Program-made: the position numbers and the translations under genes
Notes under the pieces: model-generated
What the model was told of the DNA's origin: nothing
The model's input: only the letters and a program-made list of their open reading frames with translations
The model's database searches: none
Part shown: one piece after another, positions 1 to 8,007 of the stretch
Layout of the letters: every line of letters begins with the position of its first letter
Position numbering within the stretch: position 1 is the first letter of the stretch
Assembly: GCA_012799165.1 (NCBI GenBank)
Contig: JAAZLU010000119.1
Coordinates: 1 to 8,007 of the forward strand
Origin: Clostridiales bacterium
Lineage (GTDB): Bacteria > Bacillota > Clostridia > Peptostreptococcales > Anaerovoracaceae
DNA: 8,007 nt
Direction of reading: 5' to 3'

Positions 1-133
1 AAAGATTACTCACGCGCAAGCCGAGGAAATTGCAAAGACCAAAATGCCCGATCTCAATGCGGTGGATTTGGAAGGAGCCACGGAGATGGTGAAGGGAACC
101 GCAAGGAGCATGGGAGTTAAGGTCGAAGGTTAA
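1..133 (+). CDS. rplK: 50S ribosomal protein L11, 3' end (partial)
   Basis: This is the last 43 codons of L11, read from base 2 and ending at TAA 131-133; the start lies left of the window. L11 binds the GTPase-associated centre of 23S rRNA at the base of the L12 stalk. The visible part is the end of the RNA-binding C-terminal domain. It shows the family ending: a helix with [15 protein letters not shown], then a second helix carrying [10 protein letters not shown], which is nearly invariant in L11. The gene is followed after 44 bases by rplA, the normal rplKA pair, and the two are presumably transcribed together. No frameshift or unusual residue is seen. The identification is firm even though only about a third of the roughly 140-residue protein is present. 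Confidence 0.96.
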   Translation, partial: KITHAQAEEIAKTKMPDLNAVDLEGATEMVKGTARSMGVKVEG

Positions 134-135
134 TT

Positions 136-164
136 GGTGGGAGGCGGAAAGCCGTTAGTACCAC
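136..164 (+). promoter_or_regulatory. L1 autoregulatory mRNA site (mimic of 23S L1-stalk RNA)
   Basis: The rplK-rplA spacer folds into two short helices around an asymmetric internal loop. GTGG 137-140 pairs with CCAC 161-164. GGC 143-145 pairs with GCC 151-153 across a GGAAA loop. G141-A142 faces the seven unpaired bases 154-160. The 5' strand GGTGGGAGGC and the 3' strand TACCAC match, as I remember it, the L1-binding helix H76 of bacterial 23S rRNA. The helix ends one base before the rplA Shine-Dalgarno AGGAGG (166-171), so bound L1 would block initiation. Autogenous control by L1 at such mimic sites is established in E. coli and archaea; its use here is inferred. Confidence 0.78.
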
Positions 165-177
165 GAGGAGGTTACAG

Positions 178-879
178 ATGCCTAAAAGAGGTAAAAAGTA
201 TCAGGAGGCTCTCAAGCTCTACGATAAGAGCAATCATTACGATGTCGACGAGGCCTTCGAAATAGTTTGCAAGACATCGATAGCAAAATTTGACGAGACC
301 GTCGAGGCGCATTTCAGACTCGGCGTCGACGGAAGACATGCGGATCAGCAGGTTCGCGGAGCCATAGTTCTTCCCCACGGCACCGGTAAGACCAAGAGGG
401 TCCTCGTGTTCGCAAAGGGCGAGAAGGCTCGCGAAGCGGAGGCCGCAGGAGCGGATTATGTGGGCGAAGCGGAGCTCGCAGAGAAAATACAGAGGGAAAA
501 TTGGTTCGATTTCGACGTTGTAGTCGCGACTCCGGACATGATGAGCGTCGTAGGGCGACTCGGAAAGATTCTGGGTCCCAAGGGACTCATGCCCAACCCG
601 AAGTCCGGCACCGTGACAATGGATTTGAGCACTGCTCTGGCGGAAATCAAGGCCGGTAAGGTCGAGTATCGCCTGGACAAGCAGAACATAATTCACACGC
701 CGATAGGCAAGGTTTCCTTCGGACCCGAAAAGCTCAGCGAGAACTTTATGGCTCTTCTGGGCGCAATCCAGAGGGCGAAACCTGCAGCAGCGAAGGGCCA
801 GTATATAAGGTCCGCTGCGGTAACGACAACCATGGGTCCCGGAGTAAAGCTCAACGCCGCAAAGTTCAGCCTGTTCTAA
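178..879 (+). CDS. rplA: 50S ribosomal protein L1
   Basis: This 233-residue protein has the usual length for bacterial L1. L1 binds 23S rRNA helices 76-78 to form the mobile L1 stalk, which helps release deacylated tRNA from the E site. In E. coli it also represses its own mRNA. The N-terminal part of domain I carries the RNA-contact segment [22 protein letters not shown], starting near residue 50. Domain II spans roughly residues 68-158 and holds the family signature [10 protein letters not shown] at 132-141. The chain then returns to domain I, ending with [12 protein letters not shown] and [11 protein letters not shown]. The ATG at 178 is chosen because AGGAGG (166-171) lies six bases upstream and MPKRGKKY is a typical L1 beginning. 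The gene follows rplK and is preceded by a probable L1-binding hairpin. Nothing in the protein looks abnormal. Confidence 0.98.
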   Translation: MPKRGKKYQEALKLYDKSNHYDVDEAFEIVCKTSIAKFDETVEAHFRLGVDGRHADQQVRGAIVLPHGTGKTKRVLVFAKGEKAREAEAAGADYVGEAELAEKIQRENWFDFDVVVATPDMMSVVGRLGKILGPKGLMPNPKSGTVTMDLSTALAEIKAGKVEYRLDKQNIIHTPIGKVSFGPEKLSENFMALLGAIQRAKPAAAKGQYIRSAAVTTTMGPGVKLNAAKFSLF

Positions 880-910
880 GGCGGCGAAGCGTAAATAAAA
901 TAGAATACAA

Positions 911-960
911 GAACTGTAGACAGCAGGTGCGCATCTGCGCTTAATATCCGGCCGAGGTTT
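911..960 (+). promoter_or_regulatory. L10 leader RNA, L10(L12)4-binding element
   Basis: The rplA-rplJ spacer contains the characteristic L10-leader words GTAGACAGCAGG, then CTTAATAT, then GCCGAGG. A plausible fold has three parts. The outer helix is GAAC 911-914 with GTTT 957-960. The middle helix is GCAGG 923-927 with CCGGC 948-952, with one A-G mismatch. The inner hairpin is GCGC 929-932 with GCGC 937-940 across an ATCT loop. The TTAATAT stretch (941-947) bulges on the 3' side, as expected for the kinked site that L10 recognises. This RNA class precedes rplJ in many bacteria and lets the L10-L12 complex limit its own production. The family assignment is from recognition; the fold was drawn by hand. 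Confidence 0.85.
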
Positions 961-979
961 AGATTCATAAACAAGCCTT
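954..979 (+). promoter_or_regulatory. possible antiterminator helix of the L10 leader
   Basis: GAGGTTT (954-960) can pair with AAGCCTT (973-979) over a 12-base loop, giving five Watson-Crick pairs and two G-U pairs. The left strand is also the closing strand of the L10-binding element. The right strand is also the left arm of the terminator hairpin at 973-1006. The helix is therefore exclusive with both. This is the geometry needed for an L10-controlled attenuator of the kind described for the Bacillus subtilis rplJL operon. It is inferred from base pairing only. Confidence 0.6.
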
Positions 980-1011
980 TTTCAGTCTGCAGACAAGAAA
1001 AGGCTTTCTTT
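973..1011 (+). terminator. attenuator (intrinsic terminator) before rplJ
   Basis: AAGCCTTTT (973-981) pairs perfectly with AAAAGGCTT (998-1006). The interior can form a further small GTC/GAC hairpin (985-987 with 992-994) over TGCA. The stem runs into TTTCTTT (1005-1011), a usable U-rich tract. It lies 26 bases before the rplJ start and downstream of the L10-binding element, so it is read as a conditional terminator and not the end of an operon. Confidence 0.7.
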
Positions 1012-1022
1012 AATAGAAAGCC
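1002..1022 (+). promoter_or_regulatory. hairpin abutting the rplJ ribosome binding site
   Basis: GGCTTTC (1002-1008) and GAAAGCC (1016-1022) form a perfect 7-bp stem with a seven-base loop TTTAATA. It uses the right arm of the attenuator hairpin, so the two cannot coexist. It ends two bases before the Shine-Dalgarno region AAAGGAG (1025-1031), leaving that site free. It may stabilise the read-through form of the leader. The role is inferred. Confidence 0.5.
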
Positions 1023-1036
1023 GGAAAGGAGAATAA

Positions 1037-1552
1037 ATGTCGGTAGAAAATCTTAAAATAAAAGCAGCTATCATCGACGAGATAAAGGGTAAACTCGAAA
1101 ACGCTCAAGCGGTAGTGGTTATAGACTATCTTGGAACGACGGTTGAACAGGCAAGCGAGATGAGAAAAGACCTGCGCGAAGCGGGCGTAGATTACACCGT
1201 CTATAAGAATACCCTGATGACGAAGGCGATTAGGGGCACCGAGTTCGAAGGACTCACCGAGTCTCTCAAAGGACCCTCTGCTCTCGCGATAAGCTACGAC
1301 GATGCTGTCGCTCCCGCAAGAGTAATAGCAAAGTCGATAAAGGCCTACGATAAGATGCAGTTTAAGGCAGGGATAGTCGAAGGCGTACTCTACGATGGGG
1401 AAGGCCTGAAGAAGATATCTGAGATTCCGTCCAGAGACGAACTCATCGCTAAGTTCCTGGGCAGCATACAGAGTCCCGTGGGCAAGCTGGTTCGCACATT
1501 CAAGGCGATTGCGGATTCCAAGGGAGAAGCCCCCGCCGCTGCAGCGGAGTAA
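1037..1552 (+). CDS. rplJ: 50S ribosomal protein L10
   Basis: This 171-residue protein has the normal length for L10. L10 anchors the L12 dimers and, with L11, sits on the GTPase-associated region of 23S rRNA, forming the stalk base. The globular N-terminal domain (about residues 1-130) shows VVVIDYLGTTVEQASEMRKD and LREAGVDYTVYKNTLM, both standard for the family, and IPSRDELIAKFLGSIQSPVG near its end. The C-terminal helix, LVRTFKAIADSK, is the L12-binding arm, followed by an Ala-rich end. The ATG at 1037 is supported by AAAGGAG (1025-1031) and the usual SVENLKIKAAIIDEIK beginning. Expression is probably controlled by the leader at 911-1022. It is followed after 77 bases by its partner rplL. 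Confidence 0.98.
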   Translation: MSVENLKIKAAIIDEIKGKLENAQAVVVIDYLGTTVEQASEMRKDLREAGVDYTVYKNTLMTKAIRGTEFEGLTESLKGPSALAISYDDAVAPARVIAKSIKAYDKMQFKAGIVEGVLYDGEGLKKISEIPSRDELIAKFLGSIQSPVGKLVRTFKAIADSKGEAPAAAAE

Positions 1553-1559
1553 TGCATAG

Positions 1560-1575
1560 GGCAGGAAAGCCTGCC
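1560..1575 (+). other. GC-rich hairpin in the rplJ-rplL spacer
   Basis: GGCAGG (1560-1565) and CCTGCC (1570-1575) pair perfectly over an AAAG tetraloop, eight bases after the rplJ stop codon. No T-run follows, so it is not a standard terminator. It could protect the rplJ 3' end, mark a processing site, or adjust rplL output, since L12 is needed in several copies per L10. The function is unknown. Confidence 0.5.
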
Positions 1576-1629
1576 GCTGAATTCGTTTATACAAAAAGTT
1601 GACTTGTAAACAGTTAAGGAGAAATAAAA

Positions 1630-1992
1630 ATGACAAAGGAACAAATTATTGAAGCGATTAAAGGCATGACTATATTGGAGCTCAACGAGCTGGTCGAAGC
1701 CTGCGAAGAAGAATTCGGCGTATCCGCCGCTGCCCCCGTTGCAGTCGCCGGCGGAGCCGTAGCTGCGGAAGCGGAAGTAAAGGATGAGTTCGATGTAATC
1801 CTCGCCGAAATCGGCGCCGAGAAGATCAAGGTCATCAAGGTGGTCAGAGAGATTACTGGCCTCGGACTTAAGGAAGCAAAGGATCTCGTAGAGAGCGCGC
1901 CCAAGGCTGTCAAGGAAGCCGCTCCCACCGCAGAGGCCAACGAGATTAAGGCCAAGCTCGAGGAAGTCGGAGCGAAGGTGGAGCTCAAGTAG
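1630..1992 (+). CDS. rplL: 50S ribosomal protein L7/L12
   Basis: This 120-residue protein is the multi-copy stalk protein that recruits and activates translation GTPases such as EF-Tu, EF-G and IF2. The N-terminal domain (residues 1-32), which dimerises and binds the L10 helix, ends in the typical [10 protein letters not shown]. An Ala/Val/Gly-rich flexible hinge covers about residues 33-50. The C-terminal domain begins at DEFDVIL (52-58) and carries the factor-contact helix with K65, I69, K70, R73 and the [12 protein letters not shown] segment (77-88). The ATG at 1630 has AAGGAG (1616-1621) eight bases upstream. The usual Gly in the later KEG turn is Ala here (KEAAP), a minor change. The gene closes the ribosomal part of the cluster and is followed by a hairpin terminator or attenuator. 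Confidence 0.98.
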   Translation: MTKEQIIEAIKGMTILELNELVEACEEEFGVSAAAPVAVAGGAVAAEAEVKDEFDVILAEIGAEKIKVIKVVREITGLGLKEAKDLVESAPKAVKEAAPTAEANEIKAKLEEVGAKVELK

Positions 1993-2012
1993 AGCCCGAG
2001 CAACTGCATAGG

Positions 2013-2041
2013 AAGGGTTGCCCTAAGCGGGCAACCCTTTT
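2013..2041 (+). terminator. hairpin terminator or attenuator after rplL
   Basis: AAGGGTTGCCC (2013-2023) and GGGCAACCCTT (2029-2039) form a perfect 11-bp GC-rich stem over a five-base TAAGC loop. The stem runs into TTTT (2038-2041), then GG interrupts before a later TTATTTT. The stem is strong but the T-run is short, so partial termination is plausible. In E. coli an attenuator at this same place lowers rpoBC relative to rplJL; the same role here is inferred. Confidence 0.8.
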
Positions 2042-2062
2042 GGCGTTATTTTACAAAAGCGA

Positions 2063-2096
2063 AATTTTGCGATTTTTCCTCGTGCCAGGCAAAATT
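2063..2096 (+). repeat. 8-bp inverted repeat upstream of the rpoB promoter
   Basis: AATTTTGC (2063-2070) and GCAAAATT (2089-2096) are exact inverted copies separated by 18 bases, in an AT-rich stretch ending three bases before a -35 hexamer. A second small hairpin, CAAAA 2054-2058 with TTTTG 2065-2069, overlaps the left arm. It could be an operator, an A/T-rich upstream promoter element, or chance in AT-rich DNA. Confidence 0.4.
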
Positions 2097-2099
2097 CTC

Positions 2100-2128
2100 T
2101 TGACTATACTTGACAAAAACGATATTAT
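2100..2128 (+). promoter_or_regulatory. sigma-A-type promoter for rpoBC
   Basis: TTGACT (2100-2105) and TATTAT (2123-2128) are each one base from consensus, with a 17-bp spacer. A transcript would start near 2135, leaving about 44 bases before the rpoB ATG. A perfect TTGACA (2110-2115) and a perfect TATAAT (2126-2131) also occur, but only 10 bp apart. TTGACA has a weak -10 partner, TATTGC 2133-2138, at 17 bp. Which pair is used cannot be settled by eye. Confidence 0.65.
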
Positions 2129-2178
2129 AATTTATTGCCTGACAGTGTTTCATTTTTACATATTAAGGAGGGAATACT

Positions 2179-5100
2179 ATGCCCCAGCCTCAAAAATTCG
2201 GCAAAACGGAGCGCATGAGCTACTCGAAAATCGAGACCGTCCTGCCGATGCCAAACCTCATTCAAATTCAGAAAGACTCCTACGATTGGTTCATTAACGA
2301 GGGTCTTGCTGAAGTTTTTGAGGATATTTCTCCTATCAGGGATTACGCGGACAACTTGGCTCTCGAATTTGTCGATCACTATATAGCCGACACTTCGAAG
2401 TACAACGAGGAAGAATGCAAAGATAGGGATGCGACCTACTCAGCTCCTCTCAAGGTGAGAGTGCGCCTGATAAATCAGGAGACGGGTGAGGTAAAGGAAC
2501 AAGAAGTCTTTATGGGCGATTTTCCCATAATGACCGAGAAGGGGACCTTCATCTATAACGGAGCCGAGCGCGCCGTCGTAACTCAGCTTGTTCGTTCGCC
2601 GGGACCTTACTACGAGGTTTCGGTGGACAAGTCCAATAACAAGCTCTTCGCGGCGACGATAATCCCTAACAGGGGAGCCTGGCTGGAGTACGAGACGGAT
2701 TCCAACGAGATTATCTCCGTGCGCGTCGACCGCACCAGAAAACAGCCTGTAACCGCTCTCATAAGGGCTTTGGCATACAATTCAGTGGACGCCAAGATTG
2801 CCCACGAGAAGCGCAAGAATCCCACGATCTCCGAGGAAGAACTTCGCAAGAAGGTTCGCCGTTACGACGAATACAGAACAGATGTAGCCTCCATGCTCAG
2901 GGAGGGCAGCAACGAGGAGCTTCGCGCGGTCTTCGGTGCGGACGATCGTCTCGAAAAGTCCATCGCAAAGGATACGACTCGGAATTACGACGAAGGTCTT
3001 AAGGAGATTTATAGAAAACTCAGACCCGGCGAGCCCGCGACTTTCGAGAGTGCCTACGACCTGATAGAGGTCCTGTTCTTCGATTCGAGGAGATACGATC
3101 TGGCCAAGGTTGGCCGCTATAAATACAACAAGAAACTGGGTCTTCGAAATCGCATCGCGGGATGCACGCTCGCGGAAGACGTCGCCAATGCGATGACCGG
3201 CGAAATAATCTTCGAGAAGGGCGCTAAACTCTCGCGCTTCGATGCCGAAATTATAGAAAATGCGGGCCCTGAAGTGGTCTGGGTAGAGAGTAAGGTCGAG
3301 GAAGGAAAATCCGTCAAGGTTATAGGAAACAACTTCGTGGATCTCTCTGTCGCTCTTGCGGACTGCTTCGGCTACAAGGGCTTTAATCCCACTGAGCACA
3401 GGCTTCCCAATCAGGTGTTCTTCCCCGCATTCAGGGGCATAATGAACGATTATGAAGCCAACCACAGGTTGCCCAAGAGGACGAAGAAGGCAGAGCAGAC
3501 CGAACATATTGCGAATTTCCTCTACGCGCGTAGGGATGAGCTTTCGCCCAAGCACATAATATTTGACGATATAATCGCATCCATATCCTATCTACTCGGC
3601 CTTACCGACGGCATAGGACAGATCGACGATATAGACCATCTCGGCAACAGGAGGCTCCGCACAGTCGGAGAGCTTTTGCAGAACCAGTTTCGCATAGGAC
3701 TGGCGAGGATGGAGAGGGTCGTAAAGGAGAGGATGACCATTCAGGACATCGAGGCAACCACGCCTCAGGCTCTGATGAACATCCGCCCCGTAACCGCGGC
3801 GATAAAGGAGTTCTTCGGATCATCTCAGCTGTCTCAGTTCATGGATCAGACCAACCCGCTCGCGGAACTTACTCATAAGAGAAGGCTTTCGGCTCTCGGT
3901 CCGGGCGGACTTTCAAGAGACCGCGCAGGATTTGAGGTCAGGGACGTTCACCATTCGCACTATGGGCGTATGTGCCCTATAGAAACTCCCGAGGGCCCCA
4001 ATATCGGCCTCATCGGCTCTCTCACCACCTACGGAATGGTCAACGAGTACGGGTTTATTGAGACGCCGTACAGGAGGGTGGATAAGAATACCGGAATAGT
4101 CACCTCCGATATCCTGTATCTCGCAGCGGACGAAGAGGAACCGCTCATCGTTGCTCAGGCGAATGAGCCGCTCGATAAGGATGGACGTTTCGTAAATCAG
4201 AAGGTTCTGGCGAGAGGTTTTCTCGGCGAAATCGACCTCTACGATCGCGAAGTGGTGGATTGCATGGACGTCTCGCCCAGACAGGTGGTATCGATAGCTA
4301 CGGCGATGATTCCTTTCTTGGAAAACGACGACGCAAACCGCGCCCTGATGGGTTCCAATATGCAGCGCCAGGCGGTACCGCTGCTGGTTACGGACAGTCC
4401 GATTGTGGCCACGGGCGTCGAGTACGCTGCGGCCAGAGACTCGGGAGTCGTCGTTCTGGCTGAAAATGCAGGGACGGTTACATATGTCGATTCCACCCGC
4501 ATAGTCGTCGAAAGAGAGGACGGCGAGGGGAAGGATACGTATAAACTTCTCAAGTTCAAGCGTTCCAATCAGGGAACCTGTATAAATCAAAGGCCGATAG
4601 TAAATTGCGGCGAACCCGTTAAGGAGGGAGAGGTCATAGCCGACGGTCCGTCGACGAATATGGGAGAAATCTCCCTCGGTCGTAACCTGCTCGTAGGATT
4701 TATGACATGGGAGGGCTTCAACTACGAGGACGCGATAATCCTCAACGAGAAGTTACTTACGGACGATATATTGACCTCCATACATATAGAAGAGTACGAA
4801 TCCGAAGCCAGAGATACAAAGCTCGGGCCCGAGGAAATAACCAGAGATATACCCAATGTCGGAGACGATGTGCTCAAGGATCTCGACGAGTTCGGAATAG
4901 TGCGCATAGGCGCGGAAGTCGATTCGTCGGACATTCTCGTGGGCAAGGTTACTCCGAAGGGCGAAACCGAACTCACCGCCGAAGAGCGGCTGCTCCGCGC
5001 CATCTTCGGAGAGAAGGCCAGAGAGGTGAGGGACACATCCCTTCGCGTGCCCCACGGTGAGGCCGGAATAGTCGTCGACGTCAAAGTCTTCTCCAGAGAA

Positions 5101-6090
5101 AACGGAGACGATCTCTCTCCTGGGGTCAACCAGATGGTGCGCTGCTATGTGGCGACCAAGAGGAAGATTCAAATCGGAGACAAGATGGCGGGCCGTCATG
5201 GAAACAAGGGCGTAATATCTCAGATACTCCCGGTAGAGGAGATGCCCTTCATGAACGACGGCACTCCCCTCGAGGTGATGCTCAATCCTCTGGGCGTACC
5301 TTCCCGAATGAATATAGGCCAGGTTTTGGAGGTTCACTTAGGACTTGCCGCAAAGAAAAAGGGGTGGTATATATCGACTCCGGTCTTTGACGGAGCCAGC
5401 GAGTTGGATGTAATCGATCTGTTAAAGCAGTGCGGCTATCCTGAAAACGGCAAGTTGATGCTCAGGGACGGGCGCACGGGCGATTACTTCGACCATCCGG
5501 TTACGGTCGGATACATGTACATGCTCAAGTTGCACCATCTCGTGGACGATAAGATCCACGCAAGAAGTACGGGTCCGTACTCCCTCGTAACCCAGCAGCC
5601 GCTAGGCGGAAAGGCTCAGTTCGGTGGACAGCGCTTCGGCGAGATGGAAGTTTGGGCCTTGGAAGCATACGGTGCGGCCTACACGCTTCAGGAGATATTG
5701 ACCGTCAAATCGGACGACGTAATCGGAAGGGTCAAGACTTACGAGGCCATCGTTAAGAACGAAAATATTCCGGAGCCCGGAATACCCGAGTCCTTCAAGG
5801 TTCTCATCAAGGAGATGCAGGCTTTGGCCCTGGATGTGAAGGTCCTCGATGAAGACGAGCACGAGATTGAGGTTAGGGACGGCAGCGATCTCGAAGCCAA
5901 CACTAACTTCAATGCGGTGGAATTCGAGAACGTTCGCAGAGATGAGGATTTCTTCGGATACGGCGCGGGATTTACCGAGACCGACGAAGAGGGCGAGGCC
6001 GTTGAACATGAGATAGTCGAGTCCTCGGATGAAGATGACGACTTCGACGATTACGATAACTACGACGAAGGCGAAGCTGACGAAGAATAG
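2179..6090 (+). CDS. rpoB: DNA-directed RNA polymerase subunit beta
   Basis: The 1303-residue beta subunit forms one pincer of RNA polymerase and half of its active centre. The ATG at 2179 has AAGGAGG (2165-2171) seven bases upstream. The rifampicin-pocket segment starts at F545; Q553, D556, H566 and S571 match wild-type E. coli Q513, D516, H526 and S531, so no common resistance change is seen. E850-D851 (E. coli E813-D814) and K1002/K1010 in [12 protein letters not shown] (E. coli K1065/K1073) are the active-site residues. The C-terminal core with [19 protein letters not shown] (1141-1159) contacts beta'. Two features stand out against B. subtilis RpoB (about 1190 residues): a charged insertion at about residues 208-248 in the lobe, and an acidic tail after about residue 1225, with 16 Asp/Glu in the last 26 residues. 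It is probably driven by its own promoter plus read-through from rplL, and is followed by rpoC after 45 bases. Confidence 0.99.
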   Translation: MPQPQKFGKTERMSYSKIETVLPMPNLIQIQKDSYDWFINEGLAEVFEDISPIRDYADNLALEFVDHYIADTSKYNEEECKDRDATYSAPLKVRVRLINQETGEVKEQEVFMGDFPIMTEKGTFIYNGAERAVVTQLVRSPGPYYEVSVDKSNNKLFAATIIPNRGAWLEYETDSNEIISVRVDRTRKQPVTALIRALAYNSVDAKIAHEKRKNPTISEEELRKKVRRYDEYRTDVASMLREGSNEELRAVFGADDRLEKSIAKDTTRNYDEGLKEIYRKLRPGEPATFESAYDLIEVLFFDSRRYDLAKVGRYKYNKKLGLRNRIAGCTLAEDVANAMTGEIIFEKGAKLSRFDAEIIENAGPEVVWVESKVEEGKSVKVIGNNFVDLSVALADCFGYKGFNPTEHRLPNQVFFPAFRGIMNDYEANHRLPKRTKKAEQTEHIANFLYARRDELSPKHIIFDDIIASISYLLGLTDGIGQIDDIDHLGNRRLRTVGELLQNQFRIGLARMERVVKERMTIQDIEATTPQALMNIRPVTAAIKEFFGSSQLSQFMDQTNPLAELTHKRRLSALGPGGLSRDRAGFEVRDVHHSHYGRMCPIETPEGPNIGLIGSLTTYGMVNEYGFIETPYRRVDKNTGIVTSDILYLAADEEEPLIVAQANEPLDKDGRFVNQKVLARGFLGEIDLYDREVVDCMDVSPRQVVSIATAMIPFLENDDANRALMGSNMQRQAVPLLVTDSPIVATGVEYAAARDSGVVVLAENAGTVTYVDSTRIVVEREDGEGKDTYKLLKFKRSNQGTCINQRPIVNCGEPVKEGEVIADGPSTNMGEISLGRNLLVGFMTWEGFNYEDAIILNEKLLTDDILTSIHIEEYESEARDTKLGPEEITRDIPNVGDDVLKDLDEFGIVRIGAEVDSSDILVGKVTPKGETELTAEERLLRAIFGEKAREVRDTSLRVPHGEAGIVVDVKVFSRENGDDLSPGVNQMVRCYVATKRKIQIGDKMAGRHGNKGVISQILPVEEMPFMNDGTPLEVMLNPLGVPSRMNIGQVLEVHLGLAAKKKGWYISTPVFDGASELDVIDLLKQCGYPENGKLMLRDGRTGDYFDHPVTVGYMYMLKLHHLVDDKIHARSTGPYSLVTQQPLGGKAQFGGQRFGEMEVWALEAYGAAYTLQEILTVKSDDVIGRVKTYEAIVKNENIPEPGIPESFKVLIKEMQALALDVKVLDEDEHEIEVRDGSDLEANTNFNAVEFENVRRDEDFFGYGAGFTETDEEGEAVEHEIVESSDEDDDFDDYDNYDEGEADEE

Positions 6091-6093
6091 ATG

Positions 6094-8007
<1,914 letters not shown>

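Noticed and set aside
1599..1627. Possible promoter before rplL: TTGACT 1599-1604 with AAATAA 1622-1627 at 17 bp.
   Set aside because: The -10 match is poor and lies between the Shine-Dalgarno and the ATG, so a transcript would start inside or after the ribosome binding site.
2139..2167. CTGACA 2139-2144 with TATTAA 2161-2166 as a second rpoB promoter.
   Set aside because: It would start transcription at about the rpoB ATG and remove the Shine-Dalgarno; the 2100-2128 pair is better placed.
2040..2297. Small open frame starting at TTG 2040, 85 residues.
   Set aside because: It begins in the T-run of the terminator, has no ribosome binding site, and overlaps the promoter and the start of rpoB in another frame.
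3811..3897. Possible rifampicin-resistance substitutions in the RpoB pocket.
   Set aside because: Residues equivalent to E. coli Q513, D516, H526 and S531 are all wild type; the few differences, such as Ala at the 522 position, are as I recall normal for Firmicutes.

Overview
This window is an ordinary bacterial core-genome segment, read entirely on the + strand. It covers the ribosomal stalk protein and RNA polymerase cluster in the order rplK (3' end only), rplA, rplJ, rplL, rpoB, rpoC (5' part only). The protein sequences read as Firmicutes, most probably class Clostridia. The reasons are the wording of RpoC around its first zinc site and catalytic loop, the RpoB carboxy-terminal core, strong AGGAGG-type Shine-Dalgarno sites before every complete gene, frequent ATA and AGG/AGA codons, and a Firmicutes-style L10 leader RNA. 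The genus cannot be fixed from the sequence alone.

Layout: positions 1-133 hold the end of rplK. The 44-base gap to rplA folds into an imitation of the 23S rRNA binding site for L1, lying directly against the rplA ribosome binding site. rplA (178-879) is followed by a 157-base leader. This leader contains an L10(L12)4-binding element, a possible antiterminator and a terminator-like hairpin, and it leads into rplJ (1037-1552) and rplL (1630-1992). The 186-base rplL-rpoB gap holds a strong GC-rich hairpin that is probably a partial terminator, an inverted repeat, and a sigma-A-type promoter. rpoB (2179-6090) and rpoC (starting at TTG 6136 and running off the right edge) follow with a short, possibly translation-coupled junction.

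How the genes work together: L11, L1, L10 and L12 build the L1 stalk and the L12 stalk of the 50S subunit, which handle tRNA exit and translation-factor GTPases. RpoB and RpoC form the catalytic core of RNA polymerase. The RNA elements suggest separate feedback on L1, on L10/L12, and on polymerase relative to stalk proteins.

No mobile element, CRISPR array, tRNA or rRNA gene, defence system or unknown gene is visible, and I do not think the window contains a new enzyme system. The points most worth a second look are the regulatory RNAs, two apparent lineage-specific insertions (one in the RpoB lobe, one in RpoC after the catalytic loop), and a very acidic RpoB tail. All comparisons with other species are from memory, without alignment.
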